The notes: generated by a model from the sequence alone, not told the origin. A stretch of DNA of 6,861 nucleotides from Ignavibacteriota bacterium (GCA_003158365.1 PMIW01000213.1:425-7285); one strand, 5' to 3'; counted from the first letter of the stretch, positions 1 to 6,827 are shown. Numbers and translations are program-made.

Positions 1-26
1 CGTTCCCAAAGAGGACTTTAGGAACG
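1..26. repeat. Palindromic element, REP-like hairpin at the left edge
   Basis: The left arm CGTTCCCAAAG (1-11) and the right arm CTTTAGGAACG (16-26) are reverse complements at 10 of 11 positions, around a four-base AGGA loop. The single mismatch is position 7 against position 20. No T-run follows, so a rho-independent terminator is unlikely. The outer CGTTCC...GGAACG arms recall the small CGTTCCC/GGGAACG palindromes that are scattered between genes in many bacterial genomes, often linked to REP-associated tyrosine transposases; that resemblance is from memory. The element may continue beyond the window edge, and only one copy is visible here. Confidence 0.5.
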
Positions 27-69
27 AGAGGTTTGCAAATAAAAATAGCAGGAATAAAATAATAACAAT

Positions 70-1554
70 TTGGTTTGGTTTTTAATTACATCGGGGTTAT
101 TTCTTGGCTGGTCGCTTGGTGCGAATGATGCTGCGAATATATTCGGTACGGCAGTATCGACGCGGATGCTTAAATTCAAAGTTGCAGCGGGAATTGCCTG
201 CGTTTTTATAATAATAGGCGCAATGGTCGACGGTGCGGGAGCGACTCACACTCTTGGTGTACTTGGAGATGTTAATGCATTAGCAGGTTCGTTTACAGTT
301 GCTTTGGCAGCTGCGTTATCTGTAACAATATTGATTCGGAGAGGCCTGCCGGTATCGGTATCACAGGCAATTGTCGGGGCCATAATCGGCTGGAACATAT
401 TCACATCATCGCCAACGGATATTAAATCCCTGATAAATATCATTATTACCTGGATAATAAATCCTGCTTTAGCCTGCGGATTTACTTTTCTTATTTTTAA
501 CGGACTTAAATATATTGTTGCAAAGTCAAAAATACATATGCTTGAACTCGATATTTATACCAGGTTCGGATTAATTATAGTTGCAGCATTTGGTTCTTAC
601 AGTTTAGGAGCAAATAACGTTTCAAAAGTAATTGGTGTGTTTATAACTTCATCACCATTCAAGGATATGGTGTTTTTTAATTATTTTCAGATATCAGGGA
701 TAACGCAATTATACCTGGTTGGTGCTTTATCAATGGCACTGGGGGTAATTACATATTCACACAAGACTATATCTACAATAGGCAGCCAGATATACAAGTT
801 AACACCACTTTCGGCTTTTGCTTGTATTTTAGGAGCGTCAATAACCCTTTTTATGTTCTCATCCGAAGGATTATCGAGGATAATAAATTCGATTGGTTTA
901 CCTGCAATTCCGCTTGTACCTGTATCAATAACACAATCGATGGTTGGTGCCGTAACCGGAATCGGACTTGCAAAAGGCGGTAGATATATAAACTACAAGA
1001 TAATCGGTAAGATTGCTTTGGGATGGCTGATTACACCTATTTCAGCGGCATTAATTTGTCTTGTGTCATTGTTTTTTGTTCAGAATGTATTTCAGCAGAG
1101 GGTTGTGAATCCGATTAGTTTCGAGGTCACTGTTCCAGTATTATCAGAACTAAATAAAACAGGTATAGCTACGGATGATTTAAAAAGGCTCACGGAAAAA
1201 GTTTTTGCAAACCAATCTGAATTCAGGCAGAGTTTAAACGATATCGGGATAGAAAAAGAGTCTGTTATTTTTAAAATATTCCAGACAGCAAAGGTTGAAA
1301 GTTACAGGATTGACTCTAATTTCGCAAAACAAAAGTTAAATCCGATTTATTTTTCGCACGAACAAATTGATGCTGTAAAGAAACTGCATAATGAAAATTT
1401 TAAGCATAGCTGGCAAATTGAAGACAGATTGAATTTGCTATCGGAAGAATGGAGATTTTTGCCTGATGTACCTCAAAATGCGGGATACAATAAGGAAATC
1501 GGAAAGAAATACGAATTACTTTTCTCTACTTTTAAAATTCAGGACAGCAAATAA
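70..1554 (+). CDS. PiT-family inorganic phosphate transporter with C-terminal extension
   Basis: This gene encodes a 494-residue inner-membrane permease that should import inorganic phosphate using a sodium or proton gradient; which ion cannot be told from the sequence. The two PiT signature repeats are both present: GANDAANIFGTAV at residues 17-29 with PVSVSQAIVGAIIGW at 94-108, and GANNVSKVIGVF at 180-191 with VPVSITQSMVGAVTG at 283-297. This is the internal duplication typical of the family. About ten hydrophobic segments lie between residues 1 and 337. Residues 340-494 are hydrophilic and look helical, an extension I do not recognise. The start is a TTG: an in-frame stop at 55-57 lies just upstream, no ATG or GTG occurs between them, and the signature needs this N-terminus. 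An AGGA at 50-53 is too far away to be a good SD. No PhoU-like or DUF47 gene, a common PiT partner, is visible beside it. Confidence 0.93.
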   Translation: MVWFLITSGLFLGWSLGANDAANIFGTAVSTRMLKFKVAAGIACVFIIIGAMVDGAGATHTLGVLGDVNALAGSFTVALAAALSVTILIRRGLPVSVSQAIVGAIIGWNIFTSSPTDIKSLINIIITWIINPALACGFTFLIFNGLKYIVAKSKIHMLELDIYTRFGLIIVAAFGSYSLGANNVSKVIGVFITSSPFKDMVFFNYFQISGITQLYLVGALSMALGVITYSHKTISTIGSQIYKLTPLSAFACILGASITLFMFSSEGLSRIINSIGLPAIPLVPVSITQSMVGAVTGIGLAKGGRYINYKIIGKIALGWLITPISAALICLVSLFFVQNVFQQRVVNPISFEVTVPVLSELNKTGIATDDLKRLTEKVFANQSEFRQSLNDIGIEKESVIFKIFQTAKVESYRIDSNFAKQKLNPIYFSHEQIDAVKKLHNENFKHSWQIEDRLNLLSEEWRFLPDVPQNAGYNKEIGKKYELLFSTFKIQDSK

Positions 1555-1585
1555 AATTTACATTAATTTAACAAATTGTTTTTCA

Positions 1586-1593
1586 TAAATTTG
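1586..1593 (+). promoter_or_regulatory. Candidate -7 element (TAnnTTTG type) before hutH
   Basis: TAAATTTG matches the Bacteroidota housekeeping -7 consensus TAnnTTTG exactly and lies 23 bp before the hutH ATG, which would leave a short leader. I see no convincing -33 TTG/TTTG at the expected distance, and the spacer is so AT-rich that chance matches are easy. If real, it would drive the hutH-to-TPR operon separately from the phosphate transporter gene. Confidence 0.25.
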
Positions 1594-1616
1594 CATAATA
1601 AATATATTTTGATACT

Positions 1617-3152
1617 ATGAAAGAAAAGATTTTTATAATAGACGGGAATTCACTGACGGTAGAAAATTCTATTGAAATTGTAAAGAATAACCGTACCATT
1701 GCACTTAATAAATCTTCAATCGAAAAGATTAAAGCATCGAGAAAGCTTGTAAAAAGATGGATTGAACAGAAAGAAGTTGTATACGGGATTAACACGGGTT
1801 TTGGCGAGTTTAAAGATGTAATAATTTCCCCGGAAGACACGGAAAAACTTCAGAGAAATTTAATATTATCGCATTCAGCGGGAGTAGGAAAATACATTCC
1901 CGATATAATTGTAAGATTGATGCTTTTATTCAGAATAAATTCGCTTGCAAAAGGTTATTCCGGTGTAAGGCTTGAACTTATTAATTTCTTAATAGATGTT
2001 TTTAACAGTAATATTATTCCGCTTGTACCCTCACAGGGTTCGGTCGGAAGTTCGGGGGATCTAGCACCGCTTTCACACATGGCATTGACTTACATAGGGG
2101 AAGGATACAGTAAATTTAACGGCAGAATTCTTGAAAGTAAAACTGCATTGAGCAGATGCGGATTGAAACCGATACGGCTTTCTTCGAAAGAAGGGCTGGC
2201 TTTGACAAACGGTACTCAGATGATGAGCGCATATATTTGCAAAGCAATATACGATTCAAATTATTTAAGCAGGCTTGCCGATATATCGGCATCGGTTTCA
2301 GTTGAAGCTTCGAGGGGAACGTCGAAAGCATTTTCGGATATTTTGCAGAAAGCACGTCCGCATAAAGGGCAGATACAGACAGCAAAAAATCTGAGAAGAC
2401 TTTTAAGCGGCAGTGAAATAATGAAGAGCCACGAAGAATGCGGGAAAGTGCAGGATGCATATTCGATAAGGTGCATTCCGCAGGTACACGGAGCAGTGAA
2501 AGACACGATTGAATACTGCAGGCAGGTTCTGGAAGTTGAAATAAATTCTGCGACCGATAATCCGTTAATATTCCCGGAAATTGATGAACACATCGAAGGC
2601 GGGAATTTCCACGGAGAACCGGTTGCACTGATAGCGGATTTTCTGGGAATAGCCGTAAGCGAACTGGGAAGCATATCAGAGAGAAGGGTCGCAAGGTTAG
2701 TTGACGGGAGTTTAAGCGGTCTGCCGAGATTTTTAACGGAGAACGGGGGAATAAATTCGGGATTGATGATTGCGCAGTACACGGCGGCATCGCTGGTCAG
2801 CGAAAATAAAGTTTTATCTCATCCTGCTTCAGTTGATTCAATTCCGACGAGTGCAAACCAGGAAGACCACAATTCAATGGGTTCAATTGGTGCAAGAAAG
2901 TGTTTAAGCATTGTTAATAATGTCAAGAAGACAATAGCAATAGAATTTTTATGTGCGCTGCAGGGAATATCGCTATTGAGACCTCTGAAAGCGGGCAAGG
3001 GAGTTGAGCAGGTGTATAAAATAATAAGAAAGCATATAAAAAAACTTGATGATGACAGGAATGTGTCCGAGGAAATAAATAAAATGATGGCAATTATATA
3101 TGATGAGAATTTCCTAAATCAAATAGAAAAAATATCAGGTAAAATTGAGTAA
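1617..3152 (+). CDS. hutH: Histidine ammonia-lyase (histidase), Bacillus-like HutH
   Basis: The product removes ammonia from L-histidine to give trans-urocanate, the first step of histidine degradation in the cytoplasm. It has 511 residues, normal for the family. Visible family motifs are YGINTGFG with catalytic Tyr56, NLILSHSAG with Ser85-His86 (the histidine-selective pair, where tyrosine and phenylalanine lyases have His-Leu or Phe-Leu), EGLALTNGTQ with Asn198, QDAYSIRCIPQVHG with Gln279, Tyr282 and Arg285, GGNFHGEP with Phe331, and SANQEDHNSMG with Glu416. These roles are taken from known HutH enzymes. The oddity is the cofactor site: GSVGSSGDLAPLSH carries Ser145-Ser146-Gly147 where Ala-Ser-Gly normally cyclises into the MIO prosthetic group. 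The ATG has no SD. No other hut gene is in view. The last 8 bp overlap the next gene, which suggests co-translation. Confidence 0.94.
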   Translation: MKEKIFIIDGNSLTVENSIEIVKNNRTIALNKSSIEKIKASRKLVKRWIEQKEVVYGINTGFGEFKDVIISPEDTEKLQRNLILSHSAGVGKYIPDIIVRLMLLFRINSLAKGYSGVRLELINFLIDVFNSNIIPLVPSQGSVGSSGDLAPLSHMALTYIGEGYSKFNGRILESKTALSRCGLKPIRLSSKEGLALTNGTQMMSAYICKAIYDSNYLSRLADISASVSVEASRGTSKAFSDILQKARPHKGQIQTAKNLRRLLSGSEIMKSHEECGKVQDAYSIRCIPQVHGAVKDTIEYCRQVLEVEINSATDNPLIFPEIDEHIEGGNFHGEPVALIADFLGIAVSELGSISERRVARLVDGSLSGLPRFLTENGGINSGLMIAQYTAASLVSENKVLSHPASVDSIPTSANQEDHNSMGSIGARKCLSIVNNVKKTIAIEFLCALQGISLLRPLKAGKGVEQVYKIIRKHIKKLDDDRNVSEEINKMMAIIYDENFLNQIEKISGKIE

Positions 3153-4062
3153 CAGCTTTATAAATATGGTAAAAAGATTTTTCACTTCATTTTTTGATAA
3201 TGCGGTTTATTATGCAAAAAAGTTATATGAAAAATTCGAGAAGGACCATATATGGGTGTTATCTTCCGGGATAGCGTTTAACATTCTGATAAGCATAATA
3301 CCATTTTTGCTCATTGCTTTGACAGTACTTGGAGTATATATAGGTTCATCGGATGTCCTTGAAAGAATCAGCAGTTACCTTTACAATTTCCTGCCGCTGC
3401 AGGATGTGCACAAGGAAAAGATAATTGCGCAGATATTTGAACTTGCAAAGGAGTTAACCAACAATACTTTTTTGACCGGCACAATCGGAACTATAGCTTT
3501 GCTGTGGACGATGAGCGGGCTATTCAGCACGATGAGGGATGTTTTAAATAAAATTTTTGTATTTGACGGATATGTAAATTATTTTTACGGGAAGATAAGA
3601 GATTTTGCATTAGTATTGGTAACACTTTCATTATTTCTGGTTTCACTTTTTCTTACTTCTGTTTTCCAGATATTCGAGCTCATTTCAACAGATGTATTCG
3701 GGGAAATTATTCCGTCCGTTTACATAAGTGTTTCTTTATCAATAGCTGCATCTTTGATAACTACATACATTATGTTTCTGGTTTTATTCAAATACATACC
3801 CCAGTTCAGGCTTCCGAGGAAAGTACTGATATTATCAACTTTATTATCCACAATTTTGTTCGAGTTAATGAAGTATCTATACACACTATACGTTTTAAGA
3901 TTTTCGAGTTTAAGGAGGATATATGGAGCTTATGCATTCATAGTAATTTCAATCTTCTGGATTTATTACATATCACTAATTTTTTCAACCTCAGCGGCAA
4001 TAGGGAGTATTTATATTGAGAGAAACGGTTTAAAAATAACTTATAAGAGAAAAAAAGAATAA
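3145..4062 (+). CDS. YihY/BrkB-family inner-membrane protein
   Basis: This gene encodes a 305-residue polytopic membrane protein of the YihY/BrkB (formerly 'ribonuclease BN') family. The family's function is not settled; the old RNase BN assignment was an error, and some members have been proposed as transporters. Six hydrophobic segments are seen at about residues 38-64, 107-128, 152-176, 188-217, 226-251 and 262-290. The first carries the family-type HIWVLSSGIAFNILISIIPF stretch (35-54) and the last the YGAYAFIVISIFWIYY region (260-275), where relatives have a YGS...WLY motif. The tail ends in a basic cluster. The chosen TTG start overlaps the hutH stop by 8 bp and has AGG (3137-3139) five bases upstream; the alternative is ATG at 3166, which would remove seven residues. 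It lies 2 bp before the phosphatase gene, so it probably belongs to the same transcript as hutH. Confidence 0.85.
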   Translation: MSNSFINMVKRFFTSFFDNAVYYAKKLYEKFEKDHIWVLSSGIAFNILISIIPFLLIALTVLGVYIGSSDVLERISSYLYNFLPLQDVHKEKIIAQIFELAKELTNNTFLTGTIGTIALLWTMSGLFSTMRDVLNKIFVFDGYVNYFYGKIRDFALVLVTLSLFLVSLFLTSVFQIFELISTDVFGEIIPSVYISVSLSIAASLITTYIMFLVLFKYIPQFRLPRKVLILSTLLSTILFELMKYLYTLYVLRFSSLRRIYGAYAFIVISIFWIYYISLIFSTSAAIGSIYIERNGLKITYKRKKE

Positions 4063-4064
4063 AA

Positions 4065-5312
4065 ATGGAACAAAGAAAATTATACAGAACAATTGAAAAT
4101 ATAACGAAAGCTGCGCCGAATTTTAATTCCACAGAAGAGCTGCTGGTATATGTTCTCAATGAAATTAACAAGAACGAAGAAATAAATATAATGGGCGGCA
4201 GGATATGGAAGCTGAATGAAGCGAGGGACGGATATAACCTGATAGAGCAGTTCGGCGATGTAGAGAAGATAGAGAAAAATTATGAGCAAAAGGTTGAAGG
4301 TACGCCGTCATTCAAGGATATAGGAAGATACAGGACAATAATCACGAAGGAAACCGACAAATATTTAATAACGAAAGGTATATTCCGTTATTCAGCATCG
4401 GGAGTAGGAGAAAGATATAAAATAAAAAAGGAAAATGAAGTTTATTTTTTATATGAGTATCTTATCGCAATCAACGGGAAAAAGCTCGATGATGCTTTTT
4501 TATACACTCTGAATATCATAAGCACCACATTATCCTCCATAATACGCACGAAAAAAATCGAGAGAAAGGCGAAGCTAAATTTAGCCGAGCTTGAAAAAGC
4601 AAGTGAAATACAGAAAAGCATACTTCCTGACCACGCATTTACTTTTCAGAATTACGAAATATTCGGAATATCGCTGCCTGAACAGATTGTGGGCGGTGAT
4701 TTTTTCGATTACATATCGACACCAGATGATTACAAACTTTGCGTTGCAATAGGCGATGCGGCATCGAAGGGTATTTCCGCCGCGGCACAGGCGTTATATG
4801 TTTCAGGTGCGCTTAAGATGGGAGTAGGGTATGACATAAATGAAACATCGCTCATAGGTAAAATCAGCAATCTTGTAAATGAAACTTTTCCGAATGAAAG
4901 ATTTGTGACTCTTTTCTTTTGCGAGTTATACAGGGACAGCAAGGGATTGTGCGTGTATATAAATGCAGGACACAATTCACCGTATTTTTACAATTCGAAA
5001 ACAGATTCGCTCGAAGAGCTCACGGCAACGGGACCTGTACTTGGACCTACTCCGAACCAGAAGTACAATACAGACAGCATGTACATAAATAAAGGCGATA
5101 TGCTTTTATTATACACGGACGGGATAGTTGAGGCAGCAAACAAGAAATTTGAATTTTACGGCGACGACAGGCTTAAAGAATGTTTAATTAAGAATAAGAG
5201 CAGAAGTCCGAAGGACATCTGCGAAATTATAATACAAGACGTACAGAGATTTTCGGCAAGAGGGAAATATTCGGACGATAAAACTTTAGTTGTAATAAAA
5301 AGAGTAAAGTAA
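4065..5312 (+). CDS. GAF-PPM serine/threonine phosphatase (RsbU/SpoIIE type)
   Basis: This 415-residue protein is probably cytoplasmic and is predicted to dephosphorylate phosphoserine or phosphothreonine, classically on a STAS anti-anti-sigma protein in a partner-switching pathway. Residues 1-160 look like a divergent GAF sensor domain. A helical coiled-coil linker follows at about 155-188 and contains the characteristic LAELEKASEIQKSILP (173-188). The catalytic PPM domain covers about 195-414. Its metal-binding aspartates are all present: VGGDFFDY with Asp212 and Asp215, IGDAASKG with Asp231, TDGIVEA with Asp352, and YSDDKTLVV with Asp404-Asp405. NAGHNSPY (300-307) is also typical. I therefore expect an active enzyme. 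It has no transmembrane segment. It begins 2 bp after the YihY-family gene and ends 3 bp before the TPR gene, without a clear SD. No STAS protein, anti-sigma kinase or sigma factor is nearby, so its target is unknown. Confidence 0.9.
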   Translation: MEQRKLYRTIENITKAAPNFNSTEELLVYVLNEINKNEEINIMGGRIWKLNEARDGYNLIEQFGDVEKIEKNYEQKVEGTPSFKDIGRYRTIITKETDKYLITKGIFRYSASGVGERYKIKKENEVYFLYEYLIAINGKKLDDAFLYTLNIISTTLSSIIRTKKIERKAKLNLAELEKASEIQKSILPDHAFTFQNYEIFGISLPEQIVGGDFFDYISTPDDYKLCVAIGDAASKGISAAAQALYVSGALKMGVGYDINETSLIGKISNLVNETFPNERFVTLFFCELYRDSKGLCVYINAGHNSPYFYNSKTDSLEELTATGPVLGPTPNQKYNTDSMYINKGDMLLLYTDGIVEAANKKFEFYGDDRLKECLIKNKSRSPKDICEIIIQDVQRFSARGKYSDDKTLVVIKRVK

Positions 5313-5315
5313 TTC

Positions 5316-6446
5316 ATGAAGAAAATAATAATAATATTTTCTTTCCTGATAATCTTTTCCAATTGCGAATCACAGGTAAATGATTCTCTGCTCGATAAAG
5401 GCATAAGTTATTTATATCACATCAGATTCGATTCAGCAAATTATCAGTTTGAAGAATTCATAAAGCAAAATCCAAACGGACCGGAGGGATATTTTTTCGA
5501 AGCAATGCTTGAGTGGTGGAAAATAAATCTCGATAAAAATAACGAATGGAACGACGAGAATTTTTTCGGGAAGGTAAATAAAGTTCTGGAAGTATGCGAT
5601 AAAATACTGGATGATAATCCAAATGACTTCAGGGCAACATTTTACAAGGGAGGAATTCTCGGATACAGGGGGATGCTGAAGAGTGTCCGGGATAGCTGGC
5701 TGAAAGCGGCTGAAGACGGCAGAGAAGCGCTGAATCTTCTGGACAGGGCATCAGAGATGCAGCCGAACAATAAAGACGCACAGCTTGGAATAGGAATTTA
5801 TAATTATTTTGCCGAATACGTTCCCGATAAATATCCTGCAACGAAACCGCTCATGATTATATTTCCGAAAGGGGACAAAATAAAAGGCTTAATGCAAATA
5901 AAGGAGACTGCGGCGAATTCGAGATTTGCACGGGTTGAAGCGAATTATATCCTTGCATATTTATACCTGATTTATGAAAAGAATTTTTCGGAAGCTGAAA
6001 ATTATTCAAAAAAACTTTTTATTGAATTCCCTGAAAATGCGGTTTTCGAAAAGTTTGTTTATACGAGTTATGTAGGACTTGGAAGATTTGATGAGGCAAT
6101 GGCGGGGTGGAAAAATATAGTTGCAAAAGGTGAGAATAAACAAACCGGTTATGACAACAAATATATTTTAAGGGAAGCGAATTATTATATTGCTGTTTCA
6201 CTTTTTAATTTAAGAAGAATTGAAGAAGCTGAAGAAAGTCTAAAAAAGTGCGAAGCATTCAATATGGAAATAGATAAAAATGAAGAGACATCATATACTG
6301 CGAACACATATTTAATGTTTGGAAACTGCTACGACAGGAAAGGCGACCACGATAAAGCCGTGTATTACTATGACAAGGTACTCGCAATGAAAGATTTCAA
6401 TACTCATAAGCTGGCGGAAATGTATAGGAAGAACGGGTACAAATAA
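5316..6446 (+). CDS. Exported TPR protein, probable lipoprotein
   Basis: This 376-residue protein has an N-terminal export signal: two lysines, a hydrophobic core at residues 4-14, and FSNC ending at Cys17. Cys17 may be lipidated, but Asn at -1 and Phe at -3 make a poor lipobox, so ordinary signal-peptidase cleavage or an uncleaved anchor is possible. The rest is helical with degenerate TPR-like units, for example around 25-52, 86-115, 135-165, 205-238, 243-272, 285-316 and 326-358; the last, with FGNCYDRKGDHDKAVYYYDK (335-354), is the clearest. The middle part, with GIGIYNYF (158-165), PKGDKIKGLMQI (184-195) and NSRFARVEANYILA (201-214), recalls bacterial TPR proteins distantly like Iml2/TTC39; that is from memory. 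TPRs usually mediate protein contacts, and no enzymatic residues are evident. It is the last clear gene of the hutH operon, 3 bp after the phosphatase gene. Confidence 0.8.
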   Translation: MKKIIIIFSFLIIFSNCESQVNDSLLDKGISYLYHIRFDSANYQFEEFIKQNPNGPEGYFFEAMLEWWKINLDKNNEWNDENFFGKVNKVLEVCDKILDDNPNDFRATFYKGGILGYRGMLKSVRDSWLKAAEDGREALNLLDRASEMQPNNKDAQLGIGIYNYFAEYVPDKYPATKPLMIIFPKGDKIKGLMQIKETAANSRFARVEANYILAYLYLIYEKNFSEAENYSKKLFIEFPENAVFEKFVYTSYVGLGRFDEAMAGWKNIVAKGENKQTGYDNKYILREANYYIAVSLFNLRRIEEAEESLKKCEAFNMEIDKNEETSYTANTYLMFGNCYDRKGDHDKAVYYYDKVLAMKDFNTHKLAEMYRKNGYK

Positions 6447-6541
6447 TGATTAATAAAGAGCAAAACTATGATTTTATTTATAAAAACGGACAAAAATTAG
6501 ATATTGAAATAAAATATTATATATGTTATCTTATTGTTTAG
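6446..6541 (+). CDS. Possible 31-codon ORF coupled to the TPR gene stop
   Basis: An ATG at 6446-6448 overlaps the TPR gene stop by one base (TAATG) and opens a 31-codon frame beginning MINKEQNYDFIYKNG and ending in a hydrophobic YYICYLIV. The stretch is about 83% A+T, where stops should be frequent, so an open run of this length is mildly notable. It lacks an SD and overlaps the candidate rpsU promoter. It may be a coupled small protein, a gene remnant, or chance; I recognise no family. Confidence 0.18.
   Translation: MINKEQNYDFIYKNGQKLDIEIKYYICYLIV
6504..6532 (+). promoter_or_regulatory. Candidate rpsU promoter
   Basis: TTGAAA (6504-6509) is followed after 17 bases by TATCTT (6527-6532). 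The first box matches a -35 element at five of six positions and the second a -10 at four of six. TATCTTAT also matches six of eight positions of the Bacteroidota -7 motif TAnnTTTG. Transcription would begin near 6540, giving a leader of about 35 nt with the rpsU SD inside it. The region is so AT-rich that the match is only suggestive. Confidence 0.35.
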
Positions 6542-6557
6542 TTAAATTTTAAAACCT

Positions 6558-6564
6558 AAAGGGG
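6558..6564 (+). promoter_or_regulatory. Strong Shine-Dalgarno for rpsU
   Basis: AAAGGGG can pair over seven bases with the conserved CCUCCUUU tail of 16S rRNA, with one G-U wobble, and lies nine bases before the TTG start. It is the only strong and well-spaced SD among the six genes here. TTTAG at 6537-6541 could pair with CTAAA at 6556-6560 and partly cover it, but that five-base stem is weak. The site supports the TTG start and suggests autoregulation by bS21. Confidence 0.75.
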
Positions 6565-6573
6565 TAATTTTCT

Positions 6574-6771
6574 TTGATTAAAGTAGTGGTACAAGATAAT
6601 GAGTCTCTCGATAAGGCTCTTAAAAGGTTCAAGAAAAAATACGAAAAAGCAGGTATTTTGAAGGAATTCAGGAAAAGACAGTTTTTTTCAAAGCCGTCTG
6701 TGGAGAAGAAGATGCTGAAAGAGAGAGCGATAAGAAAAGCCAAGAGAATCATAGATGAAGAGAATATTTAA
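6574..6771 (+). CDS. rpsU: 30S ribosomal protein bS21
   Basis: This gene encodes a 65-residue, strongly basic small-subunit protein that binds near the 3' end of 16S rRNA on the platform and takes part in initiation. The family pattern is clear: a short beta start IKVVVQDNESLDKALKRFK (2-20), then KKYEKAGILKEFRKRQFFSK (21-40), PSVEKK (41-46), and a basic helical tail. The length is usual for bS21. The start is TTG at 6574: an in-frame stop at 6565-6567 leaves no earlier start, and the next candidate (GTG at 6586) would cut into the conserved beta strand. A strong SD precedes it and a terminator follows, so it is probably a single-gene transcription unit separate from the hutH operon. Confidence 0.95.
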   Translation: MIKVVVQDNESLDKALKRFKKKYEKAGILKEFRKRQFFSKPSVEKKMLKERAIRKAKRIIDEENI

Positions 6772-6791
6772 CATATAAAAACGATTTTTTT

Positions 6792-6827
6792 ACCCACAGT
6801 GATTTAAGTATTCCTGTGGGTTTTTTA
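6792..6827 (+). terminator. Rho-independent terminator after rpsU
   Basis: ACCCACAG (6792-6799) pairs perfectly with CTGTGGGT (6814-6821), with a 14-base loop, and the stem runs directly into a T-tract (6821-6826) followed by ATTT. It begins 20 bases after the rpsU stop. On the opposite strand the stem is followed by an A-rich rather than a T-rich run, so it should act only for + strand transcripts. Confidence 0.88.

Noticed and set aside
1..26. CRISPR repeat or rho-independent terminator
   Set aside because: Only one copy is visible, with no spacer-repeat periodicity, and no T-tract follows the stem.
1..85. Tail of an upstream gene, since two frames are open from the left edge (ending at 62 and at 85)
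   Set aside because: Neither short tail is recognisable, both would run through the 26-base palindrome, and two open frames at once in so short a piece is weak evidence. Sequence to the left would settle it.
1570..1584. Terminator between the phosphate transporter gene and hutH (AACAA/TTGTT followed by T's)
   Set aside because: The arms are five A/T-rich base pairs separated by a single base, which cannot form a stable hairpin.
2116..2790. Long open frames on the minus strand opposite hutH (2116-2790 and 2261-2782)
   Set aside because: They lie wholly inside a strongly conserved HutH coding region, resemble no family, are rich in Ser, Leu, Pro and Cys as expected from antisense reading, and have no promoter or SD.
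1617..3152. Tyrosine or phenylalanine ammonia-lyase, or an aminomutase, instead of histidase
   Set aside because: The selectivity pair is Ser85-His86 as in histidases, and the QDAYSIRCIPQVHG and SANQEDH regions match Bacillus-type HutH. The Ser145 change alone is not enough to reassign it.
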